Source of the DNA: Bacteroidota bacterium
GTDB lineage: Bacteria > Bacteroidota > Bacteroidia > Chitinophagales > Chitinophagaceae
Length of the DNA stretch: 17,194 nt
Reading direction: 5' to 3'
NCBI GenBank assembly: GCA_023416995.1
Contig: JAEZGI010000054.1
Location: 1-17,194 of the forward strand
Notes under the pieces: generated by a model
Database searches by the model: none
Seen by the model: the letters and a program-made list of their open reading frames with translations, nothing else
Told to the model about the DNA's origin: nothing
Made by a program: the position numbers and the translations under genes
Shown: positions 7,115 to 13,670 of the stretch, piece after piece
Layout: each line of letters opens with the position of its first letter
Position numbering within the stretch: position 1 is the stretch's first letter

Positions 7115-7144
7115 AACAGTTTGGGCCGCCAGGGGCCCCCTGTT
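7115..7144 (+). terminator. Possible hairpin after the porin gene
   Basis: AACAG (7115-7119) pairs with CTGTT (7140-7144), and inside it GGGCC (7123-7127) pairs with GGCCC (7134-7138) around a 6-base loop. It lies 9 bases after the porin stop but has no T-run, so termination is uncertain. It touches the -33 element of the next gene. Confidence 0.3.
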
Positions 7145-7173
7145 GTATGAGTGCCGTTTTAAACGTAATTTTA
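7143..7173 (+). promoter_or_regulatory. Promoter of the HYC_CC_PP gene
   Basis: TTG (7143-7145) is separated by exactly 20 bases from TAATTTTA (7166-7173), one mismatch from TAnnTTTG. The GTG start codon lies only 7 bases after the -7 element, so the transcript would be leaderless or nearly so. Confidence 0.5.
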
Positions 7174-7180
7174 CCGCGTT

Positions 7181-7564
7181 GTGAAAAGAGCAATCACCGC
7201 CATATTAGCCATTCTTTACATGACCGTTGCAAGCGGGGTGGAGATGAATATCCACTATTGCATGGGCGAAATCGCTTCGGTGGACTATGGCAAAGCGACT
7301 GATGAAGATTGCCAGAAATGCGGGATGAAAAACAAGTCTGGCTGCTGTGAAGACGAAAGCCGGATCATCAAGATCGAAGATAATCACCATGCTACTGTAT
7401 TGGGGTGGATAATCAATGCTCCTGCTATACTCCCAATAACACCTATATTACCAGGCGAAACAAGTCTCCCTCTACTGGCGCTCAGCCAGCCTTCGGGAAT
7501 GAACGACCCGCCTGATTTATCCTCTCCACCTGTATATTTAAGAAACCGGGTTTTTCGGATCTGA
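7181..7564 (+). CDS. HYC_CC_PP family small envelope protein
   Basis: This 127-residue protein starts with a hydrophobic signal or anchor (AITAILAILYMTVASG). It then carries the three marks of the Bacteroidota HYC_CC_PP family: HYC at 25-27, CC at 55-56, and PP at 110-111 (a second PP at 116-117). Further possible metal ligands are C44 and C47 (CQKC) and H69-H70. The molecular function is not established; such genes often lie beside heavy-metal efflux and TonB receptor genes, as here, so an envelope metal-binding role is inferred. The GTG start at 7181 is chosen because it gives the charged MKRA start of the signal sequence. It is the first gene of the metal island and is separated from the next operon by about 205 bases. 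Confidence 0.8.
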   Translation: MKRAITAILAILYMTVASGVEMNIHYCMGEIASVDYGKATDEDCQKCGMKNKSGCCEDESRIIKIEDNHHATVLGWIINAPAILPITPILPGETSLPLLALSQPSGMNDPPDLSSPPVYLRNRVFRI

Positions 7565-7607
7565 TACATCTTCTGCACCGCGGTAAGGTGATGCGTTTGC
7601 GTCATAT

Positions 7608-7721
7608 GCTGTTCCGCAGGATCCATTTTGCAGATAGATGAACGTTTTCATATTATTTATGATCGCTGTTCCGCTGGATCCAAACCGAAGACAGATGATC
7701 GTCATCATAATATTAATGATG
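7608..7721. repeat. Two-copy 57-bp direct repeat upstream of the HMA operon
   Basis: GCTGTTCCGCAGGATCCA (7608-7625) and GCTGTTCCGCTGGATCCA (7665-7682) differ at one base. The similarity continues more weakly for the rest of each 57-bp unit (7608-7664 and 7665-7721). The pair fills most of the gap before the HMA gene. Confidence 0.7.
7703..7721. promoter_or_regulatory. Imperfect palindrome, possible operator of the HMA operon
   Basis: CATCAT (7703-7708) and ATGATG (7716-7721) are inverted around an AT-rich centre. It lies just before the region where a weak promoter can be drawn (TTTCG 7724-7728, 21 bases, TATTTTTA 7750-7757). Confidence 0.3.
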
Positions 7722-7769
7722 CCTTTCGGTCTACAACCACATTCTTAAATATTTTTACAACTTCTTTAT

Positions 7770-8312
7770 ATGAAAAAGCTTTTTGTATTTATCGCCATAT
7801 TATGTTCATTCACTGCAAGCGCTCAATTTAATTCAGCAAAGCTCACTGCCGCCGGACTTACCTGCGCCATGTGCACCCGTTCAATCAATGTTGCGCTTGA
7901 GAAGTTACCTTTTATTGAATCAGTTACACCAGACATTAAGACTTCCGCTTTCGAGATCAAATTCAAATCCGGTAAGGTAGTAGATTTTGATGCGGTGAAA
8001 AATGCGGTTGAAGGTGCCGGTTTCTCGGTGTCGAAACTGGTTGTAAAAACCAACTTTCAGAATACCGAAGTAAAAAATGATGCACATGTGAAAGTGGGGG
8101 ACAAAACCTTTCATTTCCTGAAAGTGCCCACCGGCAAAATAAGTGGTGAAAAGGCAATTACCATCGTTGATAAAAACTTCCTTGCTGCCAAAGAACAAAA
8201 GAAATATGCAGCGGCCACAACCATGGCCTGCGTTCAGACAGGTAAAGCTGCTTCCTGCTGTACCAGTGCCGGCGGAGAAGCCGGTGAACGCGTGTATCAT
8301 GTAACCATCTGA
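7770..8312 (+). CDS. Secreted/periplasmic heavy-metal-associated (HMA) domain protein
   Basis: This 180-residue protein has a signal peptide (MKKLFVFIAILCSFTASAQ) followed by one HMA (ferredoxin-like, Atx1-type) domain over about residues 22-93. The metal site is C32-A-M-C35 in GLTCAMCTRSIN. The usual second half (AVKNAVEGAGFSV, about 75-87) is present. A C-terminal tail adds three more cysteines (C154, C163, C164). By family it should bind a soft metal such as Cu(I) in the periplasm and act as chaperone or buffer. It is followed after 23 bases by a barrel gene that in turn overlaps a regulator gene, which suggests one operon. The earlier in-frame region has no better start; ATG 7770 gives the complete signal peptide. 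Confidence 0.88.
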   Translation: MKKLFVFIAILCSFTASAQFNSAKLTAAGLTCAMCTRSINVALEKLPFIESVTPDIKTSAFEIKFKSGKVVDFDAVKNAVEGAGFSVSKLVVKTNFQNTEVKNDAHVKVGDKTFHFLKVPTGKISGEKAITIVDKNFLAAKEQKKYAAATTMACVQTGKAASCCTSAGGEAGERVYHVTI

Positions 8313-8335
8313 TTTTTCCGGCATAAACCAACAGT

Positions 8336-9166
8336 ATGAATGTAAAAATAGTTTCTACGTTTTTGCTGGTATTTGGTGGTCTTTCGTTGCGGGCCCAGGA
8401 GCTTTATGTGTTTTCCGATCCCGCTTCGAATGTTCCGGCAAAATCGATCAGCATAAAATATTCGGGTAAGTTTTTAAAAAACACACATCACACCAACAGG
8501 GTTGAGCAAAGGCACACTCCCGAAGTGATGTTGGGACTTAACAAAAACTGGATGCTGCGGGCAGCAGCCAGTTTCTCTGACATGTATACCAGCAATGTTC
8601 GCTTTGAATCTGCACGTTTATATGCGAAATACCGTTTTCTGTCGAACGATCAGGTCCATAAACATTTTAGGATGGCCGCCTTTGCAGAATTGGCTGGTAG
8701 CCGTAACGATGTGCAATATGATGAGCTGTCACTTTCCGGTGATCAGAGTGGAGTGCAGGCGGGTATTATAGCAACACAGCTCTGGAACAAACTGGCCGTT
8801 TCGGCTACCGGCAGTGTGTTACAGGTGTTGTCTGATAAACCCAAAGTTTACCCTGATAATAACACTTACACATCCTTCAACTATTCATTGTCTGCGGGAT
8901 ATCTTGTATTGCCTTTCCATTACACCAGCTATAAACAAACAAATCTTAACCTTTATGCAGAGTTGCTGGGGCAGCAAAGTCTTGATCAGAAAAGATTTTT
9001 TGTTGATTTCGCACCTGCGGTCCAGTTGATATTCAATAGTGCCCACAAGGTTAACTTCGGTTACAGATTTCAGTTAGATGGTGATATGCAGAGGATGTCT
9101 AAGAACAGTTTTCATGTAAGTGTTGAATCTTTATTTCTGAATGTATTAAACAGGAAGAAGTCATGA
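8336..9166 (+). CDS. Outer-membrane beta-barrel protein of the HMA operon, function unknown
   Basis: This 276-residue protein has a signal peptide (VSTFLLVFGGLSLRAQ, cleavage near residue 21) and then alternating amphipathic strands typical of an outer-membrane barrel (SISIKYSGKFL, WMLRAAASFSDMY, ARLYAKYRFL, FRMAAFAELAG, VNFGYRFQL, SFHVSVESLFLN). A histidine cluster at HHTNRVEQRH (about 51-60) could bind metal. I recognise no named family. It starts 23 bases after the HMA gene. Its stop codon overlaps the ATG of the regulator gene (ATGA at 9163-9166), so the two are probably translationally coupled. A role in metal passage through or sensing at the outer membrane is inferred from position only. 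Confidence 0.75.
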   Translation: MNVKIVSTFLLVFGGLSLRAQELYVFSDPASNVPAKSISIKYSGKFLKNTHHTNRVEQRHTPEVMLGLNKNWMLRAAASFSDMYTSNVRFESARLYAKYRFLSNDQVHKHFRMAAFAELAGSRNDVQYDELSLSGDQSGVQAGIIATQLWNKLAVSATGSVLQVLSDKPKVYPDNNTYTSFNYSLSAGYLVLPFHYTSYKQTNLNLYAELLGQQSLDQKRFFVDFAPAVQLIFNSAHKVNFGYRFQLDGDMQRMSKNSFHVSVESLFLNVLNRKKS

Positions 9167-9726
9167 TACTTCATATCAAAAATATGGTCTGTGACCGTTG
9201 TAACTGGGTAGTTAAAACCGAGCTCGAAAAGCTCGGTTTTAACGTCACCCATGTTGCCCTTGGTGAGGTGAGCATCGCTGAAGATCCCCACCAGTTGCAA
9301 CTTGAAGCCATAGAGGAAAAGCTGCATTCATTTGGATTTGAATTAATCAGCGACAAATCAGCTTACCTGATTGAGCAGATCAAAAAAAATATCATTGGCC
9401 TGGTTAATGAACCGGAACTGCGTGAGCGGTATAACCTGTCTGATTATTTGTCAAGGACATTGAACCGTGACTATTCTTCACTCAGTAAATTGTTTTCGGA
9501 AACTGAAAGTATTACCATCGAGCAATACTATATACTTCAGAAAATAGAAAAAGCCAAAGAGTGGCTGGTATATGGAGAGTTAAGTCTCACGCAGATTGCC
9601 TATGAACTGGGTTATAGCAGCGTGGCGCATCTTTCGGCCCAGTTCAAAAAGATCACCGGGCTCACGCCGAGTCATTTTAAAAATCTGCGTAACCCGCAAC
9701 GGAAAGCAATCGATCAGTTGCATTGA
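9163..9726 (+). CDS. HMA-AraC fusion: metal-sensing AraC-type regulator
   Basis: This 187-residue protein has no signal peptide, so it is cytoplasmic. Residues 1 to about 65 form an HMA-like domain with C10-D-R-C13 (NMVCDRCNWVV) and a KTELEKLGF helix. Residues about 68-175 form an AraC/XylS DNA-binding domain: a first HTH around LSDYLSRTLNRDYSSLSKLF (92-111) and a well-conserved second HTH with SLTQIAYELGYSSVAHLSAQFKKITGLTPSHFK (141-173). Normal AraC proteins (about 280-300 residues) have a different, larger sensor domain. Here the metal-binding fold seems to replace it. I infer that metal binding at CxxC controls DNA binding, and that it regulates this island, including its own operon. The start overlaps the stop of the barrel gene by 4 bases. 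A 14-bp hairpin lies within its early codons (9211-9243). Confidence 0.88.
   Translation: MILHIKNMVCDRCNWVVKTELEKLGFNVTHVALGEVSIAEDPHQLQLEAIEEKLHSFGFELISDKSAYLIEQIKKNIIGLVNEPELRERYNLSDYLSRTLNRDYSSLSKLFSETESITIEQYYILQKIEKAKEWLVYGELSLTQIAYELGYSSVAHLSAQFKKITGLTPSHFKNLRNPQRKAIDQLH
9211..9243. promoter_or_regulatory. Perfect 14-bp inverted repeat inside the HMA-AraC gene
   Basis: GTTAAAACCGAGCT (9211-9224) and AGCTCGGTTTTAAC (9230-9243) are exact reverse complements around a 5-base loop (CGAAA). In RNA this is a stable hairpin whose 3' arm ends in a short U-run, at codons 17-27 of the regulator. It may act as an attenuator, an RNA-stability element or a DNA operator. Confidence 0.7.
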
Positions 9727-9737
9727 TTTTGCAACTT

Positions 9738-9749
9738 AATTCCGGAATT
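9738..9749. promoter_or_regulatory. 12-bp palindrome, possible operator
   Basis: AATTCCGGAATT is a perfect 12-bp palindrome placed 28 bases before the -7 element at 9778-9785, directly after the HMA-AraC gene. That is where an activator site would be expected for the gene at 9818. Confidence 0.4.
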
Positions 9750-9777
9750 GTATAACACCCCTGCCTCATAACCCTGA

Positions 9778-9785
9778 TAGTTTTG
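9778..9785 (+). promoter_or_regulatory. -7 promoter element of the His/Met-rich protein gene
   Basis: TAGTTTTG is an exact TAnnTTTG match, 32 bases before the ATG at 9818. The nearest upstream TTG (9748-9750) is 27 bases away, too far for a normal -33 element. This fits a promoter that needs an activator. Confidence 0.5.
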
Positions 9786-9817
9786 TCGAGTTAATACTTC
9801 ATTTAAAAAACTACGTT

Positions 9818-11203
9818 ATGAAATATGTTTACGGGGTTATTATAGCCATCATTTTATTTCCCTCAATCGTTGCTGCGCAACACCACCACGAACAGGTCGC
9901 CGATACCGTACCGCAACACAACAAAATACATAAGCCGCAGATAGACAGCAGTCATGCACCAGGACATATGCCGGCAATGCACGATGTTTCCGGCCAAATG
10001 CCCCCGATGAGTCATGCTTTCAGTCTCAACCTGCCTATGAACCGTAATGGTTCGGGTACCGGTTGGTTGCCTGATGAAGCCCCGATGTACGGTTACATGC
10101 TGCATGGTAAAAAATGGATGTATATGTTACATGGCAATCTTTTTCTTCGTTATAATCACCAGGATATCGGCAATGCAGGCAGCAGGGGAGGCAGTTCTTT
10201 TGATGCACCTAACTGGGTAATGGGTATGGCCCAGCGACGCATTGGTAAACGAGGTTTGTTGCGGTTCAGTACCATGTTATCGCTTGACCCGGTTACTGTT
10301 GGTGGTAACGGGTATCCATTGTTATTTCAATCGGGGGAATCTTATGAAGGTAAACCATTGGTTGACCGGCAACACCCTCATGATCTTTTTGCAGAATTAT
10401 CGATCGGTTACACACACATGATCTCTAAAAATGTAGACGTGTTCGCGTATTTTGGTTACCCGGGCGAACCTGCATTAAGCGGTACCGCTTTTATGCACCG
10501 CCCATCTTCTTTATATAACCCCGAAGCACCCCTCGGACATCACTGGCAGGATGCAACGCATATTACTTTCGGCGTGGCCACTGCCGGCTTCAGAATAAAA
10601 AATGTGAAGCTGGAAGGATCATTGTTTACGGGCCGCGAACCAGATGAAGAACGATACGGTTTTGATAAGGCCCGTTTTGATTCATGGTCAGGGCGCATCT
10701 CTTATAACCCTACACGAAACATCGCTATCCAGGTTTCGCAGGCTTATATCAATAGTCCGGAATTATTACACCCTGGCGAAGATGTGCGCCGTACAACAGC
10801 CTCGGTAATTCACGCAAAACGATTCACGCAGGGAAGAATGATCAACAGCGCCGTTGTTTGGGGTTATAATAATAAGGGTAAGGACCACCGCGAACATTCT
10901 CTTCTTGCTGAAAGTGCGCTTACACTTGACAAAAACACGGTGTATGGAAAGTATGAGTTTGTTGAGAAATCAAGCGAGGAACTTCAACTGGATGAAAATA
11001 TCTATGGCCATCATACCCGGTTCCCGGTGAACGCAGTAACGCTGGGGCTGAACCGTCAACTGGCAAACTTTGGTCAGACCATTCTTTCTCTTGGCACCCA
11101 GGGTACTTTATATGCCGTGCCGGGTAAACTGGCTCCTTTATACGGCAACACCCCCTGGTCATGGTCCATCTTTTTGCGGGTTAACCCCGGGCTTATGCGC
11201 TAA
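9818..11203 (+). CDS. His/Met-rich outer-membrane protein of metal-resistance loci
   Basis: This 461-residue protein has a signal peptide (MKYVYGVIIAIILFPSIVAAQ, cleavage after about 20-21). The mature N-terminus, residues 21-66, contains nine histidines and four methionines (HHH at 22-24, HMPAMH at 50-55, QMPPMSH at 60-66), a likely copper/soft-metal-binding tail. The remainder is strand-rich with fixed motifs such as PLLFQSGE, PLVDRQHPHDLF and FMHRP, which I recall from unnamed outer-membrane proteins found in copper-resistance clusters of many Gram-negatives. It is not CopA or CopB by its motifs. The ATG at 9818 gives the full signal peptide. It has its own promoter-like sequence, so it is probably a separate unit from the HMA operon, perhaps controlled by the HMA-AraC protein. 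Confidence 0.75.
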   Translation: MKYVYGVIIAIILFPSIVAAQHHHEQVADTVPQHNKIHKPQIDSSHAPGHMPAMHDVSGQMPPMSHAFSLNLPMNRNGSGTGWLPDEAPMYGYMLHGKKWMYMLHGNLFLRYNHQDIGNAGSRGGSSFDAPNWVMGMAQRRIGKRGLLRFSTMLSLDPVTVGGNGYPLLFQSGESYEGKPLVDRQHPHDLFAELSIGYTHMISKNVDVFAYFGYPGEPALSGTAFMHRPSSLYNPEAPLGHHWQDATHITFGVATAGFRIKNVKLEGSLFTGREPDEERYGFDKARFDSWSGRISYNPTRNIAIQVSQAYINSPELLHPGEDVRRTTASVIHAKRFTQGRMINSAVVWGYNNKGKDHREHSLLAESALTLDKNTVYGKYEFVEKSSEELQLDENIYGHHTRFPVNAVTLGLNRQLANFGQTILSLGTQGTLYAVPGKLAPLYGNTPWSWSIFLRVNPGLMR

Positions 11204-11220
11204 ACTTTTTAAAACTCGTC

Positions 11221-11252
11221 TTTGGGCTATTTAAATTAATTGCATACATTTG
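11221..11252 (+). promoter_or_regulatory. Promoter of the TonB receptor gene
   Basis: TTTG (11221-11224), exactly 20 bases, then TACATTTG (11245-11252): both elements and the spacing match the Bacteroidota housekeeping consensus. This is the best promoter in the window. Transcription should start near 11257-11260, giving a leader of about 45-50 nt. Confidence 0.75.
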
Positions 11253-11261
11253 ACTAAAGAA

Positions 11262-11283
11262 ATATTTAGACGCGCCTAAATAT
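11262..11283. promoter_or_regulatory. 22-bp palindromic operator candidate at the TonB receptor promoter
   Basis: ATATTTAG (11262-11269) and CTAAATAT (11276-11283) are perfect 8-bp inverted arms around a 6-base centre (ACGCGC). The site starts right after the predicted transcription start, a repressor position. The CCTAA half-site is like those of DtxR/MntR-family metal repressors, but that link is an inference. Confidence 0.55.
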
Positions 11284-11304
11284 AATTTTAAACACAGTCA
11301 AATT

Positions 11305-13590
11305 ATGTATCGTTATTTATTGGTGTCGTTAGCTTTTATGGCAATGTATTCGGGGCAGGCGCAGGAAAGGCTGCTCACAGGTATCATAAAAGATAAAAAG
11401 ACCTTTGAGCCCATACCATCCGTTACTATTGTTCAACGCAATACCGGTACTGCCTCCGTCGCCAACGACGGTGGTAGTTTCCGTATCCGGACCGCATCGG
11501 ATTCAATCATAGTGATTTTAAGTGCTACCGGTTACCGGTCAGACACTGTATGGCTGGTTCATGGAAGCCGAAACGAGTTTTTCCTGCTGCCCGACGCACA
11601 AGGAATGAAAGAGGTGGTAGTAACCGGTACCATGCGCACGATTCAAAAGTCTGCGAGCCCCGTGCCGGTTGAATTATACACTCCAAAATTTTTCCTTAAA
11701 AATCCAACACCTACCATATTTGATGCCCTGCAAATGGTAAATGGTGTAAGACCACAGTTAAACTGTAACGTGTGCAACACCGGTGATATACACATGAATG
11801 GACTGGAAGGTCCATATACAATGGTGTTGATTGATGGTATGCCCATTATGAGCGCATTGGCCTCTGTGTATGGATTGTCTGGTATCCCTAACTCACTTGT
11901 TGAACGCATCGAAATCGTGAAAGGTCCCGCATCTTCGCTATATGGCTCGGAAGCCATCGGCGGGCTCATCAATGTAATCACAAAAAATCCCGCCAAAGCT
12001 CCGCGATTATCGGTTGATCTGTCTTCCACTACCTGGGGCGAAGTAAATACAGACCTCGGCGTAAGGTATCGGGCAGGCAAAAAAACAACCGGGTTGTTTG
12101 GATTGAATTATTATAACTATTCGAACCCAATCGATAAAAACGGCGACAACTTTACAGATGTTACCTTGCAGGACAGGATCTCGGTATTTAATAAGATTGG
12201 CTGGCAAAGAAAAAACAACCGAAGTGCAAATCTTGCACTGCGATATATTGGTGAATCCCGTTGGGGTGGCGAGATGAACTGGAACAAAAGTTTTCGTGGC
12301 GGGGACAGTCTATATGGCGAAAATATACGCACCGATCGTTTTGAACTGATCGGCAACTACCAGTTACCTACAACCGAAAACATTGTTTTCTCCTATTCGT
12401 TGAATGAGCACAGGCAAAGATCGGCCTACGGTAACACCATTTTTGATGCTGACCAACGCATAGCTTTTGGCCAGCTTACCTGGAACCGGGCGATCGGCAA
12501 ACGCCACAACCTGCTTTCAGGTGTGGTTACCCGTTATACATATTATGATGATAACACACCAGCCACCCAGGATACTTTGAAGATTGCCAACCGGCCGGAT
12601 CATGTATGGCTGCCCGGCATCTTTGTGCAGGATGAAATCAATCTCAATAAACAACAGGTGCTGTTACTGGGCCTGCGTTACGATTACGATAAGCGACACG
12701 GTAATATCATCACACCGCGCCTCGCCTGGAAACTTGACCTTGGCGCCAATGATATTATTCGCGTAAATGCCGGTACGGGATTCAGGGTTGTAAACCTGTT
12801 CACTGAAGATCATGCTGCTTTAACAGGCGCCAGGGAAGTGATTATCCGCAACGAACTCAAACCTGAAAAAAGCTACAACGCAAACATCAATTACATCAAG
12901 AAAATTTACACAAGTTCTGCCTGGATCAATTTTGATTTCTCGGCATGGTACACACATTTCACCAATCGCATCGTTCCGGATTATACAACAAACACCAACC
13001 AGATCATCTATGATAATCTTTCTGGTTATGCCGTTTCAAAAGGCGTGAGTCTTAATACTGAATTGGGTTTTACTAATGGTCTTCGTGGTAATATCGGGTT
13101 CACCCTGATGGATGTTGCTACAGTTAGCCGCGACGATGCAGGAAAACGTACCCACGAAAGACAATTACTCACAGAGAACTGGACGGGCACCTGGGCACTC
13201 AGTTACAACTTTGCCCGTGTGGGTTTGTCTATCGATTACACAGGCAATATCTATGGCCCGATGAAACTGCCTTTGTTATCTGATCTTGATCCCCGCCCGT
13301 CCAAATCACCCGCATGGAGCATTCAGAATTTCCAGCTAACAAAAAAAGCCGGTCCCTGGCTTGAAGTGTATGGCGGGGTGAAAAATCTATTGAATTGGAC
13401 ACCCGCCAGGAAAAATCCGGAACTGATTGCCCGCGCGCACGATCCTTTTGATAAAAAGGTGAGATTTTCCCCCGACGGTGCTGCGTTACCTACCCCTGAA
13501 AATCCCTATGGGCTGACGTTTGATCCAAATTATGTGTATGCACCGAACCAGGGTATACGTGGATTTGTCGGCATAAGGGCCTCATTGTAG
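11305..13590 (+). CDS. TonB-dependent receptor, probable metal or metal-chelate importer
   Basis: This 761-residue protein has: signal peptide to about residue 20 (GQAQ); a carboxypeptidase-regulatory-like beta-sandwich at about 22-95 (LLTGIIKDKKTFEPIPSVTI); KEVVVTG at 102-108; and a plug domain at about 115-235 with LVERIEIVKGPASSLYGSEAIGGLINVIT. A barrel runs to the C-terminus (GIRGFVGIRASL). Its only two cysteines are C154 and C157 in the plug (NCNVCNTGDIHM), with H163 and M164 next to them, a plausible soft-metal site. Proteins of this type move bound ligands through the outer membrane with TonB/ExbBD energy. The ligand is not proven; the neighbours point to copper or another transition metal. 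It has its own promoter and an operator-like palindrome. Confidence 0.9.
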   Translation: MYRYLLVSLAFMAMYSGQAQERLLTGIIKDKKTFEPIPSVTIVQRNTGTASVANDGGSFRIRTASDSIIVILSATGYRSDTVWLVHGSRNEFFLLPDAQGMKEVVVTGTMRTIQKSASPVPVELYTPKFFLKNPTPTIFDALQMVNGVRPQLNCNVCNTGDIHMNGLEGPYTMVLIDGMPIMSALASVYGLSGIPNSLVERIEIVKGPASSLYGSEAIGGLINVITKNPAKAPRLSVDLSSTTWGEVNTDLGVRYRAGKKTTGLFGLNYYNYSNPIDKNGDNFTDVTLQDRISVFNKIGWQRKNNRSANLALRYIGESRWGGEMNWNKSFRGGDSLYGENIRTDRFELIGNYQLPTTENIVFSYSLNEHRQRSAYGNTIFDADQRIAFGQLTWNRAIGKRHNLLSGVVTRYTYYDDNTPATQDTLKIANRPDHVWLPGIFVQDEINLNKQQVLLLGLRYDYDKRHGNIITPRLAWKLDLGANDIIRVNAGTGFRVVNLFTEDHAALTGAREVIIRNELKPEKSYNANINYIKKIYTSSAWINFDFSAWYTHFTNRIVPDYTTNTNQIIYDNLSGYAVSKGVSLNTELGFTNGLRGNIGFTLMDVATVSRDDAGKRTHERQLLTENWTGTWALSYNFARVGLSIDYTGNIYGPMKLPLLSDLDPRPSKSPAWSIQNFQLTKKAGPWLEVYGGVKNLLNWTPARKNPELIARAHDPFDKKVRFSPDGAALPTPENPYGLTFDPNYVYAPNQGIRGFVGIRASL

Positions 13591-13657
13591 TTAAGTGCAA
13601 ATTTGCCCGGGCGTTGTTTTTTAACCGTCCGGTATCGGAATGTTGTGGCTGATGCCC

Positions 13658-13665
13658 TACCTTCG
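13658..13665 (+). promoter_or_regulatory. -7-like element just before the GTG-start small gene
   Basis: TACCTTCG is one change from TAnnTTTG and ends 5 bases before the GTG at 13671. If used, transcription would start at or beside the start codon, giving a leaderless mRNA. No -33 element is found at 19-21 bases. Confidence 0.4.
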
Positions 13666-13670
13666 CGGTT

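Noticed and set aside
7628..7831. 67-codon frame upstream of the HMA gene
   Set aside because: It overlaps the duplicated leader and the true HMA start in another frame and shows no protein features.
13600..13622. Intrinsic terminator after the TonB receptor gene (GCCCGGGC followed by a T-run)
   Set aside because: The GC-rich block is a compact palindrome that cannot form a good hairpin with a normal loop; only the T-run fits.
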